A stretch of 64,000 bases of DNA from the NCBI GenBank assembly GCA_035556655.1, contig DATMFW010000093.1, positions 1 through 64,000 of the forward strand, read 5' to 3'. The translations under genes were made by a program, and so were the position numbers. The notes beneath the pieces were generated by a model. It saw only the letters and a program-made list of their open reading frames with translations, was not told the origin of the DNA and did no database searches. The stretch is from JBDSKH01 sp035556655 (lineage in GTDB: Bacteria; Actinomycetota; Actinomycetes; Actinomycetales; Microbacteriaceae). Below are positions 27,931-36,211 of the stretch, piece by piece (within the stretch, counting starts at the first letter, position 1; the number at the start of each line of letters is the position of its first letter).

Positions 27931-28572
27931 ATGACCGACCCCGCGGCCATCGACACCCCCGGCCTCCGCGAACGCAAACGTGTGGCCACCAAACGCGCGA
28001 TCGAGATCGCCGCGATCACGCTCGTGCGCGATCAGGGTCTGGATGCGGTGACCGTCGATGAGATCGCCCGCGTCGCCGACGTCTCACCCCGCACCTTCTT
28101 CAACTACTTCTCCTCAAAAGAGGAGGCGATCGTGGGCAACACCCCCGAGATGCCCTCGGAGGAGGCGCAGGAGGAGTTCGTGCTCGACCCCTCCCCGGTG
28201 TTCGCGGCCCTGGCGCGGCTGTTCTCGCGCTCCATCGCCACCGCGCTGCAGGACCAGGAGGTGCTGATGCTGCGCCGCACCCTGATGAAGTCGGACCCGG
28301 AGCTCGGCGGACGGCGCTGGGCGAGCATCCACCGTTTCGAGACCAAGATGGTCGAGCTCATCGCCCGCCGGATCGCGACGCAGAACCCGGAGCTGGCGCA
28401 CGACGAGGATGTGCTGCGCACCCGGGCTCGCCTGATCGCCATGATGGCGGTGGCGGGCATGCGCCACGCCTGGCTGACCTGGATGGACGACAACGGCGAG
28501 CACGGCACCTTGCACAGCCGGCTGATGGAATCGTTCGGGGCGATGCCCGAGATCGTGCGCTCCTCGGTCTGA
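27931..28572 (+). CDS. TetR-family transcriptional regulator
   Basis: 213 residues with an N-terminal helix-turn-helix (about residues 15-60): TVDEIARVADVSPRTFFNYFSSKEEAI. The C-terminal ligand domain is not assignable. ATG 27931 is chosen over an in-frame ATG eleven codons upstream, because that region is the palindromic operator and the protein then begins in the usual place before the first helix. It probably represses itself and perhaps an exporter outside the window; no obvious target lies beside it. Confidence 0.88.
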   Translation: MTDPAAIDTPGLRERKRVATKRAIEIAAITLVRDQGLDAVTVDEIARVADVSPRTFFNYFSSKEEAIVGNTPEMPSEEAQEEFVLDPSPVFAALARLFSRSIATALQDQEVLMLRRTLMKSDPELGGRRWASIHRFETKMVELIARRIATQNPELAHDEDVLRTRARLIAMMAVAGMRHAWLTWMDDNGEHGTLHSRLMESFGAMPEIVRSSV

Positions 28573-28618
28573 CCGCGAGTCGGTTATGATTCCGTACGGT
28601 GCCGGTTCTCCCGGCCCG

Positions 28619-28694
28619 GCCGCCTTAGCTCAGTTGGCAGAGCGATTCACTCGTAATGAATAGGTCGTGAGTTCGATTCTCACAGGTGGCTCCA
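28619..28694 (+). tRNA. tRNA-Thr (anticodon CGT), CCA encoded
   Basis: The cloverleaf has acceptor GCCGCCT with AGGTGGC, discriminator T and an encoded CCA. The D-arm is GCTCAGTTGGCAGAGC. The anticodon loop CTCGTAA gives CGT (codon ACG), and the T-arm is GTGAGTTCGATTCTCAC. Confidence 0.96.
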
Positions 28695-28790
28695 CGGTCG
28701 GTGCGCGGTAGGCAAGGAAACTCGCGCGGCGCACACCCGTCTGAGTTATTGTTGGAGCAATGGGCTGGTCTCACGACCCGGGCCCACATC

Positions 28791-28821
28791 ATGGCGGGGG
28801 AAGTCCCCCGCCATTTTGTTT
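28791..28821 (+). terminator. Intrinsic terminator after tRNA-Thr
   Basis: ATGGCGGGGG (28791-28800), tetraloop AAGT and CCCCCGCCAT (28805-28814), followed by TTTGTTT. This is the most canonical terminator in the window. Confidence 0.85.
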
Positions 28822-28829
28822 CCCCGCGA

Positions 28830-29310
28830 GGAACGCGTGACGAGTCCGGAGATTTCGGCGATTCCGCTTCCGGCTACTACGTGCTCGGATTCGTTGTCCA
28901 CGAGCAACACGAGCCGTTGTCTCCGCACCTTGATGAACTGGATCGCCGGCTTCGCGACATCGGTCTCGACCGGCACACGGTCCATAGCGGGGCCGTGATC
29001 CGAGGCGAAGCGGAATATCGTGAAATGCCCTGGGCCCAGCGAAAGGGAGCATTCACGCGAATGCACGCGTTCGTGAGAAGGGCGCCCGTCCGGTACTACT
29101 CGTTGACGCTGAAGCGGAGGGACCATCCGGAGCGGCTCGGTCTCGAGGGCGCTATCGCGAGGGGCCTCGGCAGGTTTCTTCAGGAGCGTACGGACTACTT
29201 CCGGACGTTCGACGACTGCCCTCACGAAGTCGGATCTCTTCTGCTTCGAATCGGCGAAGAAGCTGCGGCGAGATTACCTCAGGACGTTCACCGCGAAACG
29301 GTTGCCCTGA
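28830..29310 (+). pseudogene. DUF3800 protein remnant with an internal deletion and frameshift
   Basis: The N-terminal DUF3800 hallmark DESGDFGDSASGYYVLGF is followed by about 115 family-like residues ending at YFRTFDD (about 29217). The C-terminal family block KSDLFCFESAKKLRR and its stop (29308-29310) are in another frame, starting directly after. The middle of the domain is missing. The 5' end is also doubtful: the only in-frame ATG is inside the terminator stem, so the first strand of the fold may be lost. DUF3800 proteins are RNase H-like proteins common on mobile elements. The position just after a tRNA suggests an island remnant. Confidence 0.75.
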
Positions 29311-29317
29311 CCCACCT

Positions 29318-29609
29318 TCACATCGTTCTCCCAAGCGGTCGATGTGCACGCGGGCTCCACGGTCTGAGTCTCGGGATCCACCCCCGCACGTTGCGCGTGC
29401 ACTCTCGGTACTCCTCCCCGTACGTCTCGTCGAGAGTCGGCTCCTCGTAGAACCGCACGAAGGCGTCGAGCAGCACGACGACTCCGGCGAGGATCACCAG
29501 GCCGGCCACGAGCGCGACGGGCCCAGGGGATCAGCCCGGCGACGACGCCGGGGGCCGCGAAGAGGAACAGGATCGTGCCGAGCCAGGCACGCACGCGGGT
29601 GCCGGTCAT
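29318..29609 (-). pseudogene. Isoprenylcysteine methyltransferase-family remnant
   Basis: On the minus strand the start MTGTRVRAWLGTILFLF...GLIPW matches the N-terminal helix of ICMT-family membrane methyltransferases. The frame then shifts, and AGLVILAGVVVLLDAFVRF continues in the next frame. It is joined directly to YEEPTLDETYGEEY and WIPRLRPW, the C-terminal signature. About 65 residues, including the RHPMY-type catalytic region, are missing between DAFVRF and YEEP. The gene is therefore inactive. It lies tail-to-tail against the DUF3800 remnant. Confidence 0.72.
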
Positions 29610-29618
29610 GCTGGGAGG

Positions 29619-32405
29619 CTACGCCCCGACGACGTCCAGCACCCGCCCCAGCGCCTCGACGAAGAACTCCGCGCTCTCGCGCGCGAGCAGCATCGGCGGC
29701 TTGATCTTCAGCACGTTCTTGTCGTCGCCGGTCGGCTGCACGATGACCCCGTCGCGCAGCAGCGCATCGCAGACGGCGTGGGCCTCGGCGGTCGCCGGAA
29801 CCCCCGAGCGCGACAGCTCGACCCCGAGGTAGAGCCCGCGCCCGTGCACGGCGCCGATCAGAGGGTGGCGCTCGGCGAGCGAGAGCAGCCCCTCACGCAG
29901 GGCGCCCCCGACGACCCGGGCGTTCTCGACGAGGCCCTCGTCCTCCATGATGTCGAGTACCGTCATGCCCACGACGCAGCTGACGGGGCTGCCGCCCGCG
30001 GAGGAGAACATCGAGCCCTCGGCGGCGAACGCATCCGCGATGGCGCGCGTGGTGATGACGGCTCCGAGCGGGTGACCGTTTCCCATGGCTTTCGCGATCG
30101 TGATGATGTCGGGCACCACGCCCTGCTGCTGGAACCCCCAGAACCAGTCGCCGAGCCGGCCGTATCCGACCTGCACCTCGTCGGCGATGCACAGCCCGCC
30201 GGCGGCGCGCACCCGGGCGTACGCTGCGGAGAGGTACCCGTCGGGCAGCAGCACCCCACCGCCGTTGCCGAAGATCGCCTCGGCGATGAAGCCGGCGGTG
30301 TCGGCACCGAGGGCCGCATCCAGCGAGGCAAGCGACGCGGCCGGGTCGACGCGATACGGCGGATCGATGAGCCCCACCCAGCCGGGCCGCGTCTCGAGCG
30401 CGCGCGGGTTGTCGCCGATCGAACTCGACACCGCATCCGAGCCGATCGTCCAGCCGTGATACGCCTCGCGCATCGTGAGCACGCGGGGCCTCCCGGTGGC
30501 CGTGGTCGCCAGCCGCAGCGCGAGGTCGACGGCCTCGCTGCCGCTGTTGACGAGGAACACGGTGTCCAGGCCCTCGGGGGCCAGCGCGGCGAGCCGGGCG
30601 CTGAACTCGGCGACGACGCCGTAGTGGAAACGCGAGTTGGTGTTCATCAGGGCCCACTGCCGCGCAACCGCGGCGACCAGGCGCGGGTGGGCGTGCCCCG
30701 TGGTGGCGACGTTGTTCACCATGTCGAGGTAGGTCTGGCCGTCGGTGTCGACGAAGTGCTCGCGCCAGCCGCGCTCGATCCGGGGCGGATGCGCGTAGTA
30801 GTGCTCCTGCACGGTCGCGAAGCTCGCATCCCGGCTCGCGAGCACCGCATCGGGACTCGGGGCCGCGGGGAGCGGCTCGAGCCCCAGCAGCACCGACGGA
30901 TCGGGGCACACCCGGCGCCAGGTGTCGGCGAGCGAGGGACGCACGAACGCGGGCGGGCGGATGCCGGGCGCGCGCGAGACCTGGACGTGCAGCCGCGAGG
31001 CGGTCCCGAGGCGATCCCCCGCGGCGACCTCGCCCGGCGCCGGGGCGTCCTCGACCCCGGTGAGCCATAGCTCGTACTCGTCGGCGACGAGCACCAGCGC
31101 GTCGCCGTCAGCGCGCAGGGCGCCGGCCGCGGGCGCGCGCACCTCGGTGGGCTCCGGCGTGACGAGGTCCACGCCGAGGGGGAGCGTGGCGACCTCGCGC
31201 GGCGACAACGGCACGGACCGGGTGAGGCGCGGCTCGGCCCAGGTGGTGACGGCCCGGCCGGTGAGCAGGCGGTCCTCGATGTCGCTGTCGAGCCATGCGC
31301 CGCCGTCGAGCAGCGGGCTGGTGGTCGAGAGGTCGAGGCGGGCGGCGTCGCGGGCGTCGAGCAGCGGGTGGGCAGGCCGGCCGAGGGGCTCCGCAGCCGG
31401 CCACGCGCCCAGCCGCCAGGCGATCAGCGCACGCAGGTCCGCGGCATCCAGTTCGCTCGCCGTGACGAAGGAGCGCCACTCCTGGGGGCGGTTCTCGGCG
31501 GCGTAGGCGTTGTCGCTCTCGAGCGCGACCTGGTGCTCGCCGCTGGCGATGAGCACCGCCGCACGCAGTTGAACGAGCGGCCAGAGCGCGTCGAGTTCGT
31601 CGGAGGTCAGGGGCAGCACCTCGTGGAACCCGGCGATCGTCTCCAGGACGACGAGCGGATCGTCGGGATTGTGGTGCAGCACCGAGGCGGCGGTGACGGC
31701 GAGTTCGGCCACGGTCCAGCTCTCGGCGACGTCGCCGAAGTCGATGACGCCGTCCGGCAGGCCCGCGTCACCCTGCACGACGTTGTCGTCGGTGATGTCG
31801 CCGTGGATCACCTGCGTCCGCAGGCGGTCGCGCAGCGGGGCGAGGGCGGCGTCCGCCGCTGCGGCGATCGCGAGCACCCGGTCGCGTCGCCAGGGCTCGG
31901 CGATGCTGCCGGCCAGGAGGCCGACCACCTCCCCGCCGATACGCAGGTTCCACTGGGTGAGTTGCCGGGCGCCGGGGTCCTCGAGGTCCGCCAGCGCGAG
32001 CGCGACCCGGGCCGAGAGGGCGCCGAGGGCCCGCGCGAGTTCGGGGGAGTACGGCCCGCTTCCGGTGAGCGGCTCGCCGTCGACGTAGCTCAGCAGGCGC
32101 ACCCGGTGCCCGCCGGCGGCTCCGATGCGGGCACCGTCGACATCCGGCAGGCAGACCGGTGCGCGCAGTCCGGCGGCGGCGACCGCGTCGGCTGCGGCGT
32201 TCTGGGCGCGCAGCTCGTCCTCGCCGAACACGCTGTTGGCGATCTTCAGCACGGCGTCCCCGATGCGGAAGTTGCGGTCCTGGTTGCTGCCGAGTTCGAG
32301 GGGCGCGCCGCTCAACCCGTAGCGCTCACGGCCGATGCGATGCGCGTCGTCGAGGGTGATCGCGGGCCGCGGAAGCGCGGTGTGCTGACGGAAGTCGAAG
32401 GGCAT
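29619..32405 (-). CDS. Fusion of an APH-type kinase domain and a class III aminotransferase
   Basis: About 928 residues in three parts. Residues 1-330 form an aminoglycoside-phosphotransferase/homoserine-kinase fold with VIHGDITDDNVVQGD and VIDFGDVAE. A beta-rich linker of about 130 residues (near 400-500) follows. Residues 520-925 are a PLP aminotransferase with DEVQVGYGRLGD and the PLP lysine in TIAKAMGNGHP. Such fusions resemble the ethanolamine-phosphate/hydroxylysine-phosphate phospholyase group, in which phosphorylation and elimination would be joined on one chain. The substrate is unknown, likely an amino alcohol. ATG 32405 matches the start of the first domain. A divergent Lrp-type regulator lies 69 bp away. 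Confidence 0.85.
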   Translation of the reverse strand: MPFDFRQHTALPRPAITLDDAHRIGRERYGLSGAPLELGSNQDRNFRIGDAVLKIANSVFGEDELRAQNAAADAVAAAGLRAPVCLPDVDGARIGAAGGHRVRLLSYVDGEPLTGSGPYSPELARALGALSARVALALADLEDPGARQLTQWNLRIGGEVVGLLAGSIAEPWRRDRVLAIAAAADAALAPLRDRLRTQVIHGDITDDNVVQGDAGLPDGVIDFGDVAESWTVAELAVTAASVLHHNPDDPLVVLETIAGFHEVLPLTSDELDALWPLVQLRAAVLIASGEHQVALESDNAYAAENRPQEWRSFVTASELDAADLRALIAWRLGAWPAAEPLGRPAHPLLDARDAARLDLSTTSPLLDGGAWLDSDIEDRLLTGRAVTTWAEPRLTRSVPLSPREVATLPLGVDLVTPEPTEVRAPAAGALRADGDALVLVADEYELWLTGVEDAPAPGEVAAGDRLGTASRLHVQVSRAPGIRPPAFVRPSLADTWRRVCPDPSVLLGLEPLPAAPSPDAVLASRDASFATVQEHYYAHPPRIERGWREHFVDTDGQTYLDMVNNVATTGHAHPRLVAAVARQWALMNTNSRFHYGVVAEFSARLAALAPEGLDTVFLVNSGSEAVDLALRLATTATGRPRVLTMREAYHGWTIGSDAVSSSIGDNPRALETRPGWVGLIDPPYRVDPAASLASLDAALGADTAGFIAEAIFGNGGGVLLPDGYLSAAYARVRAAGGLCIADEVQVGYGRLGDWFWGFQQQGVVPDIITIAKAMGNGHPLGAVITTRAIADAFAAEGSMFSSAGGSPVSCVVGMTVLDIMEDEGLVENARVVGGALREGLLSLAERHPLIGAVHGRGLYLGVELSRSGVPATAEAHAVCDALLRDGVIVQPTGDDKNVLKIKPPMLLARESAEFFVEALGRVLDVVGA

Positions 32406-32460
32406 GGCGCTGATGATACGACACTCGATCATGCGATGCACTGACGGATCATCATTCGGC

Positions 32461-32466
32461 TACACT
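32461..32466 (+). promoter_or_regulatory. -10 box of the Lrp/AsnC gene, leaderless type
   Basis: TACACT, 8 nt before the ATG at 32475, with no ribosome-binding site. Confidence 0.45.
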
Positions 32467-32474
32467 CGGCGCTC

Positions 32475-32927
32475 ATGGATCCCGAGCTCGACGACATCGA
32501 CCGCGCGCTCATCGTCGCGCTGCAGCTCGACGGGCGGCTCACCTACGCCGAACTCGGCGAACGCGTCGGACTCTCGGCCGGTGGCGCGCGGCTGCGGGTG
32601 TTGCGCCTGGAAGAGCGCGGCGTGCTGCAGGTCGTCGGCGTCACCGACCCGCTGCGGCTCGGCTACGAACGGATGGCGATGGTCGGCGTGAGCGTGCAGG
32701 GCGACGTCCGCGCGATCGCCGATCGCCTCGGCGACCTCGACGGCGTCATCTACCTCGTGCTCGGCACGGGGCCCTACGACCTGCTCGTCGAGATCATCGC
32801 GCCGACCGCCGAAGCGCTCTTCGACACCATCAACACCGGCATCCGCGGGGTGCCCGGAGTGCTCGGGGTCCAGACCTTCGACTACCACGAGATCCACACT
32901 CACCGGTTCATCTGGCGCCCGCGCTGA
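32475..32927 (+). CDS. Lrp/AsnC-family transcriptional regulator
   Basis: 150 residues. The N-terminal winged helix-turn-helix LDDIDRALIVALQLDGRLTYAELGERVGLSAGGARLRVLRLEERG (seen as several shorter blocks) is followed by an effector-binding RAM domain beginning near residue 65. These proteins sense amino acids or related metabolites. It is divergent from the kinase-aminotransferase fusion, which is therefore its most likely target. Confidence 0.9.
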   Translation: MDPELDDIDRALIVALQLDGRLTYAELGERVGLSAGGARLRVLRLEERGVLQVVGVTDPLRLGYERMAMVGVSVQGDVRAIADRLGDLDGVIYLVLGTGPYDLLVEIIAPTAEALFDTINTGIRGVPGVLGVQTFDYHEIHTHRFIWRPR

Positions 32928-32977
32928 GCCGTACCCCCAGTCCGGGGGAGGACCCCTCTGTTTCACCCTCCGCGACC

Positions 32978-33005
32978 TTGATTCCCGCTTCTGAACGGGG
33001 ATAAC
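32978..33005 (+). promoter_or_regulatory. Candidate promoter of the CAP-like secreted protein
   Basis: TTGATT (32978-32983), a 16-nt spacer and GATAAC (33000-33005), about 75 nt before the GTG at 33081. Confidence 0.4.
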
Positions 33006-33080
33006 TTGCCAAGACGGCACCGCGGTGGGGACCTGGTGCCGACAGCGCGCAGGGGCGCGACGGCCGGGGGGAAAACAGTC

Positions 33081-33830
33081 GTGAAGCGGCAGCTATGGGG
33101 GCTCGTGGCGGGTATCGTCGCCGCGGTCTCGGTGCCGCTCGCCTCCGGCGTGCTGAGCCTGCCGGCCGGCACCCCCGGCCTCGCCCCCGCCGCGGTCGTG
33201 GCCGACATCAAACCGCCCCCGCCCGTCGTCAAGGACGACCCCAGCACCCCGACGAGCAAGCCGCCGACCCCGGTGTCCGACCGGACCGAGCCCGACGCGG
33301 GCGACCGGCTGCCCGGCGCACCGACCTCCAGCAGCGGATGCGGGGGCTCGGTCTCGGGGCTCACCGGCAGCGCGCCGTCCGCGGTCTCGCCGCAGGGCGT
33401 GCACGGCACCACCACCCAGGACCTTCAGGCGTTCGCCCAGGCCTTCAACGACAAGCGGGTCGCCAACTGCCTGCGGCCCATCCCGCCCGCCAACTTCCGC
33501 TACGACCAGTGCATGGAGGCCCGGCTGTTCTGGATGGCCGAAGACCCCAGCACCGACCCCGCCAGCGCCTGGGGGCACATCGGCACCGTGCGCAGCGACG
33601 GCGTCCCCTCGGTCGGCTGCGACGGCAACCTGGCCGGCGGCATGTACAACACCGGCGACACCGTCGCCCGCAAGTGGTGGGACTCGGTGCCGCACCGCAC
33701 CGCCCTCTACAAGCCGAGCTACACCGGCTCGACCGCGGCGGTGTGCATCTACTTCGCGATGAGCCACGGCGGAGTGCCCGACGAGCCCGTCGAGTTCGTC
33801 CGCGCCGCAGCGCGCTGGGCGTCCTGCTGA
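33081..33830 (+). CDS. Secreted CAP-superfamily-like protein
   Basis: About 249 residues from GTG 33081, chosen because GGGGGGAA lies 8 nt upstream. An N-terminal signal peptide (LWGLVAGIVAAVSVPLASGVLSL) is followed by a proline- and threonine-rich spacer with a CGG pair, then a domain with FNDKRVANCLRPIPP, ARLFWMAEDP and WWDSVPHRTALYKPSY. These blocks resemble the CAP/SCP fold with several cysteines. The role outside the cell is unknown. A GC hairpin follows the stop, then the D,D-carboxypeptidase gene. Confidence 0.7.
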   Translation: MKRQLWGLVAGIVAAVSVPLASGVLSLPAGTPGLAPAAVVADIKPPPPVVKDDPSTPTSKPPTPVSDRTEPDAGDRLPGAPTSSSGCGGSVSGLTGSAPSAVSPQGVHGTTTQDLQAFAQAFNDKRVANCLRPIPPANFRYDQCMEARLFWMAEDPSTDPASAWGHIGTVRSDGVPSVGCDGNLAGGMYNTGDTVARKWWDSVPHRTALYKPSYTGSTAAVCIYFAMSHGGVPDEPVEFVRAAARWASC

Positions 33831-33844
33831 TCGCGTCCTGAACT

Positions 33845-33876
33845 CCGGGCGCGCGGCTCTCAGCCCGCGCGCCCGG
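33845..33876 (+). terminator. Perfect GC hairpin after the CAP-like gene
   Basis: CCGGGCGCGCGG (33845-33856) and CCGCGCGCCCGG (33865-33876) with an 8-nt loop. It lies 14 bases after the stop codon and lacks a T-run. Confidence 0.7.
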
Positions 33877-33908
33877 CCCCTCCGGGTCAGCCCCCAGGGG
33901 CCGTCGCC

Positions 33909-33914
33909 TATCAT
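33909..33914 (+). promoter_or_regulatory. -10 box of dacB, leaderless type
   Basis: TATCAT ends 6 nt before GTG 33921, which favours that GTG over the adjacent one at 33918. Confidence 0.45.
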
Positions 33915-33920
33915 GGCGTG

Positions 33921-35519
33921 GTGACCGACGAGCAGCCTTTGTCGCGCCGGGAAGCCCGTGAGGCGGGCGGTCCCGCGCCCTCCCGGCCCCCGCGGCAGAA
34001 GCGGCAGCCGCGTGCCCCGCGCCGGGAGTCGACGGCTGCACCGGCCGAGGCGGCCCCCGTACTCGTCGATGAGAACGGCAAGCCGATCACGCCGAAAGGC
34101 GGCATCCTCGGGGTCATCCGCAAGCATCCGACCGCCTGGCTGTTCTCGGCGCTCGCCGTCGCCTTCGTCCTGATGGGCACCGGCGCCGTGTTCGCCGGGG
34201 TCGCCTACGCCTCGCAGCCCGACGACGCCGCGGCCGCTCCGGAGGAGACCCAGCTGCCGCCCCGGCCCCAGCCGAGCACCGAGCCGACCAGCGTGGTGCT
34301 GCGCACCTGCTCGGTGAACACCTTCGCCTCCGACCCCCGGCTGATGTCGCTCGCCGGGTCGGTGCTGCGCGCCGACACCGGAGAACAGCTGTACTCGTTC
34401 CACTCGATCTCGGCGCAGCGCACCGGCAGCGTGCTCAAGGTGCTGACCGCCTCGGCCGCCATCGAGCAGCTCGGCGCCGACTTCCAGATCACCACCAGCG
34501 TCGTCACCGGAAGCACCGCCGGCTCGATCGTGCTGATCGGACGCGGCGACGCCACCCTGAGCGCCATGCCCGCCGGCACCGAGAGCGTCTACTCGGGCGC
34601 GCCGAAGCTGAGCTCGCTGGCCTCCGCGGTCATCAGCAAGTACCAGGCGACCTTCCCCGGGCAGCCGATCACCCAGCTCGTGCTCGACTCGTCGTACTGG
34701 AACTCCAGTGACAAGTGGGACCCCAGTTGGAAGCGCAGCGAGCAGAAGATCGGCTACCACTCCGAGGTGACCGCGCTGCAGGTCGACGGCGACCGCAAAG
34801 ACCCGACGAAGCAGACCAGCCCGCGCAGCACCGACCCCGTGTCGCGTGCCGGCAAGCTGTTCCTCGACGCGCTGCGGGCCGCCGACCCGGGCGGTGTCGT
34901 CGACCCCGGGCTCTCCGTCACCACCGGCACCTCGGCAGGCGGCACGACGCTCGCCACGGTCAAGAGCCAGCCGGTGCGCGTGCTCATCAAGCAGATGCTG
35001 CTCAACAGCGACAACACCATCGCCGAGATGCTGGCCCGCATCGTGTCGCGCGAAGCCGGACTCGGCGGAACCGCGGCCTCGCTGCAGCAGGCGATCCCGA
35101 GCGCGCTCTGGCCCGACGACCCCGAGACCGCATCCCGCGTCGTCATCAAGGACGGCTCGGGGCTCAGCGAGAACAACGGCGTCCCCGCCCAGGTCATGGC
35201 CGACTTCATGCGACGCATCCAGGCCGGAGCCGGCAACCTCGACCTGGTGCGCGACGCGCTGCCGGTCGCCGGCAAGACCGGCACCCTCGCCGGCCGCTTC
35301 ACCGGTGACAACGCGGTGGTGCGCGGGCACGTCACCGCCAAGACCGGCTGGATCGATACCGCCTACACGCTGTCCGGCTTCATGGATGCCGCGGACGGCA
35401 CCGAGCTGACCTTCGCCTTCTACGCCATCGGCGCCGGCATCAAGGACAACGCCAAGGAGGCGCTGGACACCCTGGTGCGCGGCGTGTACACCTGCGGCGA
35501 CAATCTCGCCAACTTCTAG
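33921..35519 (+). CDS. dacB: D-alanyl-D-alanine carboxypeptidase/endopeptidase, PBP4 type (peptidase S13)
   Basis: 532 residues. A long, basic, proline-rich cytoplasmic N-terminus is followed by a membrane helix at about 72-97, then a serine peptidase domain. The active-site motifs are SVLK (SxxK, about residue 172), SDN (in LLNSDNTIAEML) and KTGT (in VAGKTGTLAGRF). It trims or cleaves peptidoglycan stem peptides outside the membrane. Most DacB proteins have a cleavable signal peptide; the extended basic N-terminus here is an actinobacterial trait. Confidence 0.93.
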   Translation: MTDEQPLSRREAREAGGPAPSRPPRQKRQPRAPRRESTAAPAEAAPVLVDENGKPITPKGGILGVIRKHPTAWLFSALAVAFVLMGTGAVFAGVAYASQPDDAAAAPEETQLPPRPQPSTEPTSVVLRTCSVNTFASDPRLMSLAGSVLRADTGEQLYSFHSISAQRTGSVLKVLTASAAIEQLGADFQITTSVVTGSTAGSIVLIGRGDATLSAMPAGTESVYSGAPKLSSLASAVISKYQATFPGQPITQLVLDSSYWNSSDKWDPSWKRSEQKIGYHSEVTALQVDGDRKDPTKQTSPRSTDPVSRAGKLFLDALRAADPGGVVDPGLSVTTGTSAGGTTLATVKSQPVRVLIKQMLLNSDNTIAEMLARIVSREAGLGGTAASLQQAIPSALWPDDPETASRVVIKDGSGLSENNGVPAQVMADFMRRIQAGAGNLDLVRDALPVAGKTGTLAGRFTGDNAVVRGHVTAKTGWIDTAYTLSGFMDAADGTELTFAFYAIGAGIKDNAKEALDTLVRGVYTCGDNLANF

Positions 35520-35534
35520 CCCCACTCGAGGACG

Positions 35535-36125
35535 ATGATGACCCGCGCCCTGTTCGTGATCGATGTGCAGAACGACTTCACCGAGGGCGGTGCGCTCGGG
35601 GTCGAAGGCGGGGCGGCTGTCGCGGCGGGCGTCACCGAGTACCTGAGGTCGCATCCGGACGATTACGACGTGGTGTTCGCCTCGCGCGACTGGCATCACG
35701 GCGACGACGACAACGGCGGGCACTTCGCCACCGAGGCCGAGCCCGACTACGTCGACACCTGGCCGCGGCACTGCGTCGCCGGCGAACGGGGGGCCGAATA
35801 CCACCCGGCGCTCGACACCACGCTCATCGACGTGCACGTGCGCAAGGGGCAGGGCAAGCCGGCCTACTCGATCTTCGAGGGCGTGACGGATGCCGGGGGC
35901 AGCCTGAGCGACGCCCTCGCCGATCTCGGAGTCACCGACATCGACGTCGCCGGGATCGCCACCGACTACTGCGTGCGGGCCTCGGCGCTCGACGCGATCG
36001 CGGCGGGCCGTCACGTGCGTGTCCTCGAAGACCTGGTCGCCGGGGTCGCTGCGGCGTCGTCGGAGGCCGCCCTCACCGAGCTCGCCGCCGCGGGCGCGGA
36101 ACTCGTCTCGACCGGAGGCCGATGA
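35535..36125 (+). CDS. pncA: Nicotinamidase / isochorismatase-family amidohydrolase
   Basis: 196 residues. The catalytic triad is seen as D10 in LFVIDVQNDF, the lysine in VRKGQGKPAYS and the cysteine in ATDYCVRASALDA. The metal-binding DWHH motif is intact. It converts nicotinamide to nicotinate for NAD salvage. Two adjacent ATG codons (35535 and 35538) follow a GAGG site; either may be used. The stop overlaps the ATG of a 29-residue membrane peptide, which in turn abuts the methyltransferase gene. Confidence 0.93.
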   Translation: MMTRALFVIDVQNDFTEGGALGVEGGAAVAAGVTEYLRSHPDDYDVVFASRDWHHGDDDNGGHFATEAEPDYVDTWPRHCVAGERGAEYHPALDTTLIDVHVRKGQGKPAYSIFEGVTDAGGSLSDALADLGVTDIDVAGIATDYCVRASALDAIAAGRHVRVLEDLVAGVAAASSEAALTELAAAGAELVSTGGR

Positions 36126-36211
36126 TGTTCTCGTACCTGTTGATGGCGGTGGCCGTGATCGGCGCCGCCGCGCTCGCCGTCACCTTCTTCCTCACCGTCT
36201 TCCTGTCGTAG
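36122..36211 (+). CDS. 29-residue single-helix membrane peptide
   Basis: MMFSYLLMAVAVIGAAALAVTFFLTVFLS (given here as the two halves MMFSYLLMAVAVIGAA and ALAVTFFLTVFLS), almost entirely one membrane helix. Its ATG overlaps the pncA stop (ATGA) and the next ATG follows its TAG without a gap, so it sits in frame with operon logic. No family is recognised. Such tiny helices are typical of small membrane regulators. Confidence 0.6.
   Translation: MMFSYLLMAVAVIGAAALAVTFFLTVFLS

Noticed and set aside
28686..29450. A single intact 254-codon gene starting inside tRNA-Thr
   Set aside because: The frame begins in the tRNA, crosses a strong terminator and joins a DUF3800 N-terminus to unrelated residues. 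The true C-terminal block is in another frame, so it is a pseudogene.
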